Assembly (NCBI RefSeq): GCF_029784155.1
Contig: NC_073693.1
Coordinates: forward strand, 312,767,304 to 312,831,303
DNA length: 64,000 nt
Reading direction: 5' to 3'
Origin: Uranotaenia lowii
Lineage: Eukaryota; Arthropoda; Insecta; Diptera; Culicidae
Part shown: in pieces, positions 23,992 to 35,471 of the stretch
Layout: every line of letters begins with the position of its first letter
How positions within the stretch are numbered: position 1 is the stretch's first letter
The notes under the pieces: model-generated
What the model saw: the letters and a program-made list of their open reading frames with translations, nothing else
Database searches by the model: none
What the model was told of the DNA's origin: nothing
Translations under genes and position numbers: made by a program

Positions 23992-24515
23992 TCTATACCG
24001 ATGTAAATAAAACTAAATGTTTGTCTGTCTGTCCCTATAAATAGACTCGAAAACTACTGAACCGACCAATATCGTATATAGATTGCAAGAGTTTTTGGGG
24101 TCGGAGATGGTTTCTAAAATACTTTCAAACCGCTCCGAGCTAACGGAGGGAGTCTCCCTTACAAAATGAATAGAAATATTATTCAATTCGAACAATTTTC
24201 AGAATCTACTGAACCGATCAACGTGAAATTTGGTACTAAGGCGTTTTCAAGACCGTCAGTTTTTGACGGTTTCTTCAAAAGAGTGTACTAGAAATTTTAC
24301 ACAAGTTTCTGAAGATTTTTTGTTTGAACTTGTACATCTGTTCATCTGTGCTTCAAGTTACGTTGAGACCCAAGACAATCGCTCATATGCCTTAAAAAAT
24401 AGTTTGCTTCTGAATAATGTTGAAATTTAATAAAACAGGGTATTTATTTCAATTAAAATAATTTCAACGCACATTTTTCCAAGATAGGAGTAGCAAAGTA
24501 CGCCGGCTCAGCTAG
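23992..24515 (+). mobile_element. Non-autonomous Helitron, 524 bp
   Basis: Starts TCTATACC after an A and ends with a GC-rich hairpin-like segment (CGCCGGCTCAG) and CTAG before a T, the A|TC...CTAG|T arrangement typical of Helitrons. The interior has GTTTGTCTGTCTGTCC and TACTGAACCGA, words usual in Helitron passengers. No Rep/helicase. A fragment of the same family lies at 29090-29230. Confidence 0.7.
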
Positions 24516-25360
24516 TTCACAATAAATAAGGAAGTTTCTTATACCATTTTCCTTCTTAAAACCATCACACACTCGAAAAAAAGATATTCTATTGTCACGG
24601 TTCAAGATTAAAATTTCTGATCAAAATTTCTGGAAATCTTTTTAATAGAAATTTGTTTGAAGAATAATACAAAATATGAAGATGATGCGATACATACAAA
24701 AAAAATATCATAAAAACGCAAACCATTTAAAATCCTTTTTTAATGTTTTAATGACTTTATTTCCGAAAAGTCATCAATAAATTATTCGGAATTATGCTCC
24801 TTATGATATTCAAATTTAATAAACAACAACAAAAAACGAATATAACAATTTAAGTTAAAAAAAAAGAAATTGAAGCTTCGCACATAGGAACTAGTACACA
24901 GAAATAGAATAGGGGAGAATGGGGATACTTGATCCCCTTTTCTTGTTTGCATCATATATTTTTGTTGAAATTCAGCAACTCACCGTCTTTTACATTTTCT
25001 GAAAGCGTGTAACTCTTAATTAATATGCTCCAAAAATTAGAACGATACATGAACCCGTAGATGAACTAGAAACATTTTCGTGAGACGTAAATAATTGTGA
25101 CATTTTGAGAGTTAAAAGAGCCTTGACTCTTTGCTTAAGGAGACTTGATCCTTAATCTATGATACCCTGACCCTAGGCAAAAATCTATAAAAATCAAAAG
25201 ATAAAAGGTTCGTTAACTATTTTTTACCATACTAGTTCTTATTTCACTGTTTGTAAGTTTCAGACCAGGAGAATTATTGAAGTATGATTACAACTATAGA
25301 GTCATTGCATACTTTAAGGCGCAATTTTCCATTTTCTACATAGATGCATTTTGAGTAATA
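24516..25360. other. Anonymous AT-rich DNA
   Basis: No gene seen. Around 24912-24945 a GGGGATACTTGATCCCC-type partial palindrome may be the edge of another old repeat. Confidence 0.35.
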
Positions 25361-25392
25361 AAGCGCCGATATGGTCTAGCGGATAGGCTAAA
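25361..25392 (+). repeat. Truncated tRNA-derived SINE head
   Basis: GCGCCGATATGGTCTAGCGG followed by ATAGGCTA resembles the 5' part of a tRNA with an A-box-like TGGTCTAGCGG. It stops there and passes directly into AT-rich DNA, so only the head is present. Confidence 0.45.
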
Positions 25393-25399
25393 TAAAATA

Positions 25400-25700
25400 A
25401 AATTTATAAAAATAAATGTTTCGTAAAAACTCATCGACTGATTTTAAATCGTATTTGAGGCTTCCAAAAAACTATTCATAATTATTAGAAAAAATCTTAC
25501 TCAGAAAATTTCAGCTTGGAGGCTTTAATCTACAAAATTACAACACAATTTGTTTTTTTTTGTTTGCTTTGCCAAATAAAATGATTTGCCAAATCCAGGC
25601 TTTTTTCAAAGAAATCCTGGCAACCGGGCCAGAACGGACTTTTCCCAAAAAGTGTTTATATTTCCGGGCAAACCCGGATAAAATCTGGCATTTTTGCAAT
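25400..25700. repeat. Diverged copy of the AGGTTGCC MITE family
   Basis: Shares GATTTTAAATCGTATTTGAG, GGCTTCCAAA, TCCTGGCAACCGGGCC and CCGGGCAAACCCGG with 55068-55487. The outer ends are rearranged. Confidence 0.45.
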
Positions 25701-25900
25701 ATTTGAATAGGAAGAATAAAATTATATTTGATTCAATCAAGAAATTGCATTGATGCAGTTTAACGAAATTGATACCTACATTTGAGGAAACAATTTGAAA
25801 GTATAAAATAACACTGGATTCGATTTTTTTTTAAACAAACCCTTTAATCAAATTAGTTTTTTTTTTCATGAAAGTTTAAACAACAACTTTACGGCACTTA

Positions 25901-27201
25901 AAGGGTGAAACGGTCAAAATTTGGTCAAGGAAAAACGCGTGTAAATCGGTGAAATCGTTTAGATATTTAAAAAATCGAATTGAATTTCTTTTTTAAGTTT
26001 CATAAGTATAAAATTCAGGAAAAATATTCAGTTAGGCTTCCGCTTTTCCAAATCCGAATTGCCGGGCCTTACGCTTAACCCCTGCCATCAGATTTTGTAC
26101 AGCCACCTTGTCCTCCTTCTTCGCCGCAGAAATCCAGTTTTCCTTGAACTGCTGCTCGTCCTTAGCAATTTTTTTGGTCTCCTTTAGGTTTAGCTTGACA
26201 ATAGCCCAGTATTTCTCAATTGGGCGGAGCTGTGGCGTGTTGGGAGGGTTCTTGTCCTTGGGAACCACCTGCACGTTGTTGGCGGCGTACCACTCCATGG
26301 CCATTTTACCGTAATGGCAAGATGCCAAATCCTGCCAAAACAGTACGAAACAATCGTGTTTCTTCAGGAAAGGCAGCAGACGTTTATTCAAACACTCTTT
26401 CACGTAAATTTATTGGTTGACAGTCACGGAAGCTATGAAAATGCTGCTTTTCAAGCCACAGGTACAGATGGCTTGCCAGATATTTCTTCGCGAACTTTGA
26501 CAGTTTCATGTGCTTGAAAATATCTGCTACCTTTTCCCTTCCTTTTGCCGTATAAAACTTCTGTCCCAGAAGCTGCTTGTAGTCGGCTTTGACGTAGGTT
26601 TCGTCGTCCATTACCACGCAGTCAAGTTTCGTCAGCATCGTCGTGTACAGCCTCCGGGATCGCGCTTTGGCCGTCGTATTTTGTTTATCATCGGGATTTG
26701 GAGTCACTACCTTCTTGTAAGTCGATAGTCCGACTCGTTTTTTGGCTCGATGCACGGTTGTAGACGATACACCAAGCTTATTTGCGGCATCTCGGAGAGA
26801 AAGGTTAGGGTTTCGCTTGAAACTACCGGCAACTCTCTTTGTCGTCTCAGCGGCTTCCGGTTTTCGATTTCTCCCCCGATCCAGACTTCCTGGCTGTCGA
26901 CAAATGTTCCCCAAATACTTTAATTTCATTTGTAACGGTTGATTTGGCAACTTTTAGCGATTTTGCCAGTTTTGCGTGCGAGTAGCTCGGATTTTCGATG
27001 CGATGCGCGAGCAAAATTTTTATACGCTGCTCTTCTCCTTGGACGGCATTTGACAACTGAAGAGTGAATTCCAAAATCAAAATAGGAGCAACATTCTACA
27101 CACACACACACTTCAAAATGAGGAGTGTTCAGGTTTTTTAAATGCAAAATTGAAAGAAATACGTCAAGATGATGTTGACCAAATTTTGACCGTATCACTC
27201 T
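25901..27201 (-). mobile_element. ITmD37E-type mariner element with intact ends
   Basis: About 28-bp terminal inverted repeats: AGGGTGAAACGGTCAAAATT on the left and its inverse ending ATTTTGACCGTATCACTCT on the right, each next to TA (25899-25900 and 27202-27203), the mariner target. The element is about 1.3 kb, full length for the family. Its transposase gene (below) is broken. Confidence 0.85.
26032..27049 (-). pseudogene. DD37E mariner transposase, frameshifted
   Basis: A transposase that would cut and reinsert the element. An N-terminal helix-turn-helix region (RIENPSYSHAKLAKSLKVAK, then SLRDAANKLGVS) precedes the catalytic domain. The first Asp is in VVMDDETYVKAD, the second in FWQDLASCHYG, and the Glu in LRPIEKYWA. 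Exactly 37 residues separate the second Asp and the Glu, the hallmark of the ITmD37E group. All three catalytic residues survive, but the gene is in three overlapping frames (27080-26847, 26950-26384, 26403-26032), so at least two frameshifts, probably a third near the ATG at 27049, make it inactive. Confidence 0.88.
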
Positions 27202-27203
27202 TA

Positions 27204-29089
27204 AATGGAATCTATTCTATAAAATATATATTTAAAAATCACTTTCCCAATCCCAGTTTCTTGGGACGACAGGGTGGCATTCTGTTACCCAATTCTAATT
27301 ATAGCCTTATCGGGAGTTCGATTCAATTCAATTAACTGTTCCGTTCTGCTTATCCTGTTAAGCTACAATGTTAACGAACCCGGGCGATTTGGTTCAGGGT
27401 GTCATCATCGCCAAGCCCATTCAAAACATTTTCTCAAATATTTGGAATAAAGAGACATTATCGAAAACACTTCAGCTAGACCCGCAGACGGTGTTCTCGT
27501 GCACATCTTCAGAATAAATTGATTAAAAACGCATAAAATTTGCCGGTCATCGTAAACAGGAGCACCGAGTTCGTTGTTGTTTGTGCGCCATTATCGCAAA
27601 TTTAAATTGTTATTGAGTGTGAGCTTATAACCATCAGCTGCCGATACTGGGGCGTTTTTCGGAATTGCCAGATGGTCCACCACGCCAAACAGTTCCCGAG
27701 TCAATGTAAAAGTAAATAAAGCAAGGAAACAACCAAAAATCGGCCATTGATAAAGCAGGCAGCCAGAATCGTGACAAAGCTCATTGGGACACAATCGGAT
27801 TTTTTCGGAGTTTCGAAGGTGATTCCGAGAGCGACGCGAAAAATGAAACAACGAAAATTGCTCAATTAACAGTTTCGTTGTAGAAGATTGAGCGCGTCAT
27901 GTTCGCAGGATGGTGATTTCTTTTCACCGATGTGACTGCAGATGACGCCAGATGGAAAGTGAATGGAACAATGGATTTCAAACGATGACAATTATTGTTA
28001 CTTGCTTGAGAATCAACTGGTGGCTTTAATTGGTTTTTTTTATAAAACATGACTGAAAATCCTCTATGTGTTTTTTTAATTTAGATTATTGCGCTTAGCT
28101 GCCTTTATTTAAATTACAGGAAATATTCTACCAGCTATCTATATAAAACTTTATATTTAATTTTAAATAGCAACTAACTAAAATTGCAAACTCTCTGATG
28201 GCATCAGAAAGCGAAATTCGTTGAATTCTCTCACCCAGAACTCACATTATGAGGAATTCATGCGAATTTCAATCAGCAATTTAAGTTAAGCTGAAGCTGA
28301 TATCTTGGATTTCAAGATGGATTCGGAAATCTATTTCTAGATGTCCTCACAAGGTCTTTGTACCGGTGTTCATCTCTTCAAGACTTCACATCATGGCAAG
28401 TGGGAGCTTGTTCCCAAGGTTCCGTAATCAGCAAAGTCTTGTTTTACGCGGTTTGTCAGAATGAGGTGGATTTTTACGCGGTATATTTTTGCGCCATATG
28501 TATCCTCCGCGTGAAAAAAGAGCTTACACACCGAAAAAAATCTAAAAGTATACGGAATCTAAAACTCGAGTGATCTATTTTTTCACAAATGTTATTAAAA
28601 GAAGTTGTAATTTTCCAGTCTTTTGGAGGTAATTTTAGTATTTTCTCAAAAAGCGAATAGAAATAAAGTGTTTTGCTATAATTTTACATTCAGTGATCGA
28701 GCGATTTTATTTATTTGAAGTGTACATTTATAAATTTTAAGATCCCTTCTATTTCTGTTCTAAAAGGTGATTCCATCACCCTACAAACAACTGACCATAC
28801 TGTCTGGTTACTCGATTTCGTTTGTTGGATATTTTTTCCAACAGTACGCAATATCGATTCCAGAGTGCGCATCGATCAAAAAGCCACCCTGCTTTCAAAA
28901 TAAATAGGCACTTCATACGATAAATTCGAGTTGAACAAGTACATTTTTCCTACAGGGCATTTGTATTGGAAAATTGGTAGGTTCACCACCTACCGTTGGT
29001 ATTGCGGACCTGCAAAATTTGTCAAAATAAATTGCCAGAAAATGATCGAATTATTGTTCTAAGTGTCCTGTTAGTGTGATCAGTACTAC
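27204..29089. other. Unassigned sequence, partly non-repetitive in appearance
   Basis: 27360-28050 has higher GC and fewer homopolymers than its surroundings and could be unique host DNA, but I see no supported exon. Around 28440-28520, TTTTACGCGG words recall the minisatellite at the ends of the 47-50 kb element. Confidence 0.3.
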
Positions 29090-29230
29090 AAACCTTCAAG
29101 TTACGTTGAGACTCAAGATAATTTAGATTATCAGATGCCATGGAAAATAGTTTGCTTCTGAATTATATTGAAATTTAATTTAAAAGGAAGTTAATTTGAA
29201 TTATAATAATTTTAACGAACTTTATTTTTT
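29090..29230 (+). repeat. Fragment of the 524-bp Helitron family
   Basis: CTTCAAGTTACGTTGAGAC, then ATAGTTTGCTTCTGAAT and TTGAAATTTAAT match 24352-24470 of the complete copy. Ends are missing. Confidence 0.55.
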
Positions 29231-29485
29231 CCATGCATGCGGTCAGTTGGTGAATAAATAAATTCAGATTCTTAATTTCTGATATAAAATAATGCTTGGA
29301 AAAAAATTTAGATCCTGTTTTGAGAACACATAAAAAATTAATTAAGTAATTCTCTTCTTTGTATTGCAATTCATAAATCAAGTTGCAGCTTTCATTTCAA
29401 GAAGTTAACTTTGAAGGATATAGAAATTTAAATAGTAAGACAATATGCTAACGTATAAAAAAATAAATCAATATTAAAATTTCTA

Positions 29486-31028
29486 TCTAATATATAAAGA
29501 TGAGTTGGACTATATATGTTTGTATGCACCTTATACAAATCCACACCGCTTAACCGATCAGCCTGAAATTTGGTACAGTTATGTGTTTGGACCATGGGGA
29601 GGTTTTAGTAATAGTTTCGAGCCCCTCCCACCTGAGAAAAGGGACCCTCCCATAGAAATTTTGTTTTTTTCCCACAAACCAAAAGTCATGGCACCCATTT
29701 TTCAGAACCAATTTTTTCCCTTTGGCGGGGTTGTTTTCACCATCACCATGGGCCGGGCATTAGAAACGACCATCAAGAGTTCACGTAGACTGGAAAGCAA
29801 ATCAAAGCTTGCTGAGCATCAAAGATTTGAAAGGTAAAATTTTGGCGGGTGTTTTTTCCTTCTACTGTTCAAAACACGTGGTACCGGTACGAGATATTTG
29901 GATGCAATAATGAGCCTACATTTTGTATTGAAAAATACAACTATTCTGTAAAGAATATATTGACTAAAATTGTAGTGATTTTTAATGTGCTGCCTACCGC
30001 TGGGGGGCTTTGAGAGTTTACAGTGAGCAGAACAGTCAACAATGAATTGGCTTCTTCGGCTGAATAACTATTTGGACTGAATGCTGAAAAACTAATGAAG
30101 CGATTTTCATAAACTCCAACTTTTAACCAACCATTTTCAAATTTTTAGGATTCCTTATAGAGAAAGAAAAAATCATTAGATTCAGAGTTACGTATATGTT
30201 GAAGGCTGCAATTTCAACGCTTTGATAGCCGCCGGGGAATCTAAATGGGGGATTAGAAAATTGATTATATAATACAATCTGAGGTTTTTAGTGTTATACA
30301 ATCCTATTTCATTGGCCAATTTATTTATACTTTTTGATTTATTTGTGGTCAATTCTACCATCCAATTTTGAAAAAAAAACGTTTGGTACTGCGAGTTCAA
30401 ACAAATGATTTCAAAGAATTTTTACATTGATCACTCTTCAAAATAATTAATGGAGCTCAAATAATACTATTTCCATAACATTTAAATGGTAATTTCGGTT
30501 CAGAAATGATTTCTTTTCGATAACTCCAAGAAACTTTTAGTGCAACTTTCGACATTTAAGAAAAACAGTGTTAAATTATAAAAGCGAAAAAAGCAAACAT
30601 ACAATTGAATACATGACAAATGAGTCTTAAACATGGTTCAACGAGGTTCGGAAGTGTTTTTTAGAAATTTTTAATTAAATAAAACCTTAATATACCATTG
30701 TACAGGGAGATCATCCATCTTGAAAAGTGGGATAGTCTCCAAAAGAGATTAAAGTTTTTTGTGATAGAGAAGAAGGAAACTATTTTGAAATTCAATTCAT
30801 AATCCTTAAAACTATAAGCTTCTTCTAAAAAAATGAAATCGATAAACACAGTGAATAATCTCAATAAAAACTTTTAAAAGACTTACAAAAATTACGTGGT
30901 CAAACATGGGCCCAATTTCTTAAAATGATGAATATAAAGCTTCCAATATTTCGAAAAATCAAACGACTCATTTTGATTATGATTAATATCATTTGTGAAC
31001 CCGAGCAAGGCCGGGTAAAATCAGCTAG
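29486..31028 (+). mobile_element. Non-autonomous Helitron, 1.54 kb
   Basis: Begins A|TCTAATATATAAAGATGAG and ends with a short hairpin (CCCGAGCAAGGCCGGG) then CTAG|T. A 110-codon frame at 29505-29837 (YAPYTNPHRLTDQPEIWYS) is repeated in the second copy at 53918 and lies at the 5' end of the element; it is probably not a gene. No Rep/helicase domain is present. Confidence 0.8.
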
Positions 31029-31088
31029 TAAATTATACAAGGTGAATCTAAATTGGTCAAAATATACACGCCTCGATGTAAAGATGGT

Positions 31089-31149
31089 GTAATTTTAGAT
31101 CATAAAAGATGATCCGTTTTCGTGCATCGTTTTCAATCTAAAATTACAC
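31089..31149. repeat. Short inverted repeat
   Basis: GTGTAATTTTAGAT on the left is mirrored by ATCTAAAATTACAC (approximately, one base offset) on the right, about 30 bp apart. It lies between the Helitron and a SINE. Confidence 0.5.
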
Positions 31150-31159
31150 GATTTTTTCT

Positions 31160-31431
31160 TGCTGTGTAGAATTGGCTAACACAACGATACCAGAACTGAT
31201 ACCTGTTTGTATTTTTTTTTTAAACGAACACAAACACATACAGGATCTCAATGAAACTTGATGTTTCCTCGAAGAGATTCCTTTTTCTTAACTCTAAGCG
31301 TACATCTTTCGAGGATAAGATATGACCACCAACCTACAGAAAGTGTACTTTGTATGCCGTGACCGGGACTCGATCTCATACCCGCTGGCTTAGAAGATTT
31401 GAAGGCTATCCTCTACGCCACGGGCTGCGGC
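31160..31431 (-). repeat. tRNA-derived SINE, copy 1
   Basis: Read on the minus strand, it starts GCCGCAGCCCGTGGCGTAGA with an A-box-like GTGGCGTAGAGG. About 35 bp later comes a B-box-like GATCGAGTCCCGG. A non-tRNA body follows, with an A-rich stretch near 31210. The lower limit is approximate. A relative lies at 41170-41422. Confidence 0.65.
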
Positions 31432-34400
31432 TAATTTCCATTTAAAGTTAAACGGGCGCAACATAAGTTTTCCTTCAGTTCAGATGATATTTCTCAGGAT
31501 TCAAAAAGAAACCAAAAAAACTACTGTAAAACAAATTAACGGCATTTTAATTTATTTATGCAAAAGAGAAACTTTGTTTGGTAAAGAAGTATTTTTATCC
31601 ATAAACTTTAATAGATCTTCTTAAAACTTTTACATCCTTTTGATTCTAAACATTATTCCTTTATCATGTTTCAGCAATTATGTTTTAAAAATTAATTTTG
31701 ATTTCTGAGTCTTTATCAGAATTTTGGTTTTGGTTTGTTCTAAAATTCAAAGTAACAATGGCCCAAAACACACATTCATTCATTTGAATACTTATATATA
31801 AGAACTGAGAAACTTAGAATGTTCTATGGAGTGATGATCAAAATAAACTAAAATTTGAGATTAAAACATCGGTTCGTTGAAAAACGAAATACAGCAAAGG
31901 AAAGCTAAAGTTAGATGTCTATTTTTATACAAGATTTATTAGTGATTCGAGTTTGCTATCAAAACTTTTATTGTATCCCAGCATATTTCTACATCGTCGG
32001 ATGGATCTATTTTTGACGAATCCAAAAATCCAAAATTCACTTAAATACAGCAAATCTGTCAAGGATAAAAATAATATTAATTTTTTTGACTGTTCTAAAT
32101 ATTTTAAATTGATTTGTTTTGAAATATTGAGAAATTAAAATGAATTACCCACAAAACGAATCTTTTATCATTAAAATCGGATAACAGCCGCCAACAAAAT
32201 ACTGTAAAGATTAACATTACAAATTCGCAAGTAAACATTGAAAATTCATTCAACAAATTAAAATTTTTGTTCATAAAAGTCAAACAGAGTTAATACCAAC
32301 TCACATATTGTATAGAAATTTAAAACATGAAATTGTGATAAGAATTCATAGAAACTTTGATAGAACGACCAATCTGAATCCATAATATTTTTGAGACTCA
32401 GAGGCTTAGACATTATTTTTTAAGATAAAATTAGTATGAAAAAGAAACAACTTGAAAGAGTTACGATTTTGAACAGAATTGAGTAGTACTTTGGGCCCTT
32501 TAAGCAGTAGTTTTTAAATAATCATGAAATTTATATCCTTTAGGAAATTTATTTACAAGTCATGATCTTATCTGCAAGTTTCAACGGAAATTTTCAAGAT
32601 AGGGTACGCCGTCATTGAGAGATTTGCAAAGATATGGATGATCAAAATTTACAACTTTGAACCTACTATTCCTATTTTGGTACTGGACCGGTTCCTTTCA
32701 TTGCACCTAGAACTAAAATTCCTATAAAAAGTATGATTTTCGAAAATAAATAAAAAAGTTCATTGGAAATGTAATCTTCAATCAAGTATTATCATTAAAA
32801 AGTATTATAGCTTTTAAACGTTTTAAAAACTAAAATTTCTGTTATGAATATCACAAACACTTTAATTCCCGGCAGCTGTATCAGTATAACAATAGCTGCA
32901 ACTTGTTTGTGTTTACTTACTTGTTTTATTTTTTTTTTTTTTTTGCTAGAATCACTCTCTTTCAGAGTTCGAATAAAAAGACAAGCAAGTATTCTTTGTC
33001 CTGAACTTATACAAAATTTTTATCAAGGGGGTTGCCTCTATGTTGATGTTTCTACGCAAGAATGTCACACTAGAGAAAATTCTATGAAAAATGCAAATTT
33101 TATCGGAAAAATTTCTTAAGATGACTTTAAACTGTTGAATGTAATGTTATTCACCGAAAATATCACTTAAATAGAAGGCACAGGAGGAGCGAGGAGCCTT
33201 AAATGTTTTGTTCAGAGAAATTTTCACAAAACACTTTTCGGTAGGCACTACTTACAGGATCCATGCTGAACTATACATTATTACAAACAAAGAGGAACGT
33301 ATTTCTCAAATGACGGATTAATTTGAGTTTTTGGGAAAAATAAAAACTATACGAGCTTTAAAAGAGATAGAAAAATTGTAGCCGTGTGACAGTTTTTCGT
33401 AGAACTAGCACCGGTATGTGTTCTGATTCTACGCAGTAGTGTCACAGGGTGCATTTTTGGCTCTAATTGGCTGTTTTTTTGTAGGATATGTAATTTTTTT
33501 TTTTGAAAAAAACATTGTTAAATGATTAACTTGAACTGTTCACTACGAAAAAACTGTCTATGAGTTTTAAGTTTGAGAGAAAAATTTGGAAATATAGCTC
33601 AAATTTCAATCGCGTCTTTCTCGTTTGCGCGTTTTTTCACATGGGCAACCTTGCTTGGAACGGCAGTATACCCCAATAATATATTCACACCTTTGTTAAT
33701 TTGTTTGTATTGATAAAAAGTTTAGGTGATGTCAGGTCAAAACATGGAACATGAAAGCCAAAAGTTTCCTATATTTAGACTCTTTGCAAATTTTCTGAGT
33801 TTTCCATTGATTTTCATGAATTTTAGGAAAAATAGGTAGTATGGTTCATATTCTTCACAGTGAAAGTAATTTTCCTTTAAACTTTGGCTTGGACAGTAAA
33901 ATATCGTGATTTTTTCCGTAAACACTCTAATTTTTTAACACGCGCCACACTAATTGAGCTGTGATTTACTACTGATTAGGAGGTACATTTTTAAAAACAT
34001 TGAAAATTTTATCAGATGGGCTTTTTATGGCAAAAAACGATATGGTAGGATTGAGGAAGAATAGAGTTCATTGTGTGCATAGGGACAACATAATTCTTTT
34101 TTCAATTTTCCAGAAATAACCTAGAGAGCTGAATCGGAATGCTTGTAATGCAAAATATTTAAAAGAAATTTTATAATCGTATTATCAGACCACATCTCTC
34201 GACTTACCGTTAAATTTTGTCAAATTTTGACTATTTTTTTTTACCCGTAAAATGAGCATTTATTCATTTTATTTACATAGTATTCCGTGAATTAAAATTT
34301 ATTGGTTTAATAATTCTAAGGACCGGAAAATATTTATCTTTGTATTTTAAATAATAGTTTCATGCGCATAACAAACAAATTCACCTCACAGACTTTTAAT

Positions 34401-35170
34401 GGATGTTCAAAACCAAAAGCAATTTAATTATTTGTGGAATTAAAAAAACCGACAAACCCGCGTTTAGTTTTTTTATTAATATAATTTACCTCTTGTTGTA
34501 TGAATTTTTATGATATGAAATTATCAATGCTTCTTTTCAGAACACATCAAAAGTCTTTCCCTGGTAAGACACGTTTTTTTAAATAGCTTGAAAATATTAA
34601 AAATGTGACATACATACTTCAAAGCAAAGCACTTTTTAAGTAAAATTAAAAAACTGTATTTGAAAAGCACAATCTATACAAACAACATATGAAACAACAT
34701 ATGATAGATCAGGTTATCACAATGTACCATAAATAATTGTTATGTTTTTTACCTGAAAATCATAAAAATCTTTAAAAAAAATATCATTCTATACTACTAG
34801 AATTGGGGCAAAAATGTTTAACGACAATCACGTGGTCAACTAACCTAAAAGCTCAGACTCATTCAGCGGTAAGCGATAATGTTTGATGATTTTTTTTGGT
34901 AAATCTTTTGTAAAATTTATAGTTGGTAGTGTTTATCACTGATAAAACTGTCTAGAAATTCATTATTTGAAGCGCCTTATATTGATTTTTTTAAGATTTT
35001 TTATAGAGATATGGTGGATTCAAATCGTGGTGTCACAATGCGCCATTTTCCTTGTTGTTTCTATAAATTTCTCAATTGAAAAGATTGTTATGTTTTTGGT
35101 TTGAATTGATTCTCTATAAATTTTATAGAACCTGCAATTTTTTTTATTAATTCAAAGACATTAAGAGATA
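31432..35170. other. Anonymous AT-rich DNA, 3.7 kb
   Basis: Repeated inspection of both strands gave no gene, RNA gene or bounded element. Short frames (31953-32138, 32844-33119, 33737-33925) are low complexity with no recognisable motifs. Confidence 0.4.
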
Positions 35171-35330
35171 CTGAATCAAAGCAATCGGAAGATTCCTTTT
35201 AATTCAACCACGGTATATTAAACTATGGTTGAATTAAAAGGAATCTTTCGATTGCTTTGATTCAGTTGAATCATTCAACCAAGTAGGCTCACAACTCAAC
35301 AGAATTAAAAGATAAATATCATAACATCAA
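35171..35330. repeat. Penelope-like 3' end fused to a 95-bp inverted repeat
   Basis: 35171-35265 is a near-perfect inverted repeat (CTGAATCAAAGCAATCGGAA at the left, mirrored by the right arm ending GCTTTGATTCAG) with a loop around TATATTA. From 35251, GATTGCTTTGATTCAGTTG, AACCAAGTAGGCTC and the following 40 bp match the 3' region of the Penelope-like element at 53115-53190. Confidence 0.65.
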
Positions 35331-35471
35331 AATTACCCAACAAATAGGTAGTGAGTAAAATAAAACCTGAGTAATATGGTTTCGTATGGCTGTGATGAAT
35401 TTTTAATGTAATAATTCTTACGTAAGATTTTTGGAAACCAGGGGGGGGGGGGTAAGAGATCGTAAGCAAAT

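Noticed and set aside
24912..24945. GGGGATACTTGATCCCC as a regulatory palindrome
   Set aside because: Imperfect and most likely the edge of an old dispersed repeat.
29505..29837. 110-codon frame YAPYTNPHRLTD repeated at 53930-54254
   Set aside because: It lies at the 5' end of both Helitron copies and is shared only because the element is; no Helitron protein motif.
31355..31431. A functional tRNA gene
   Set aside because: A and B boxes are present but the cloverleaf is degenerate and a related copy occurs at 41422, so it is a SINE head.
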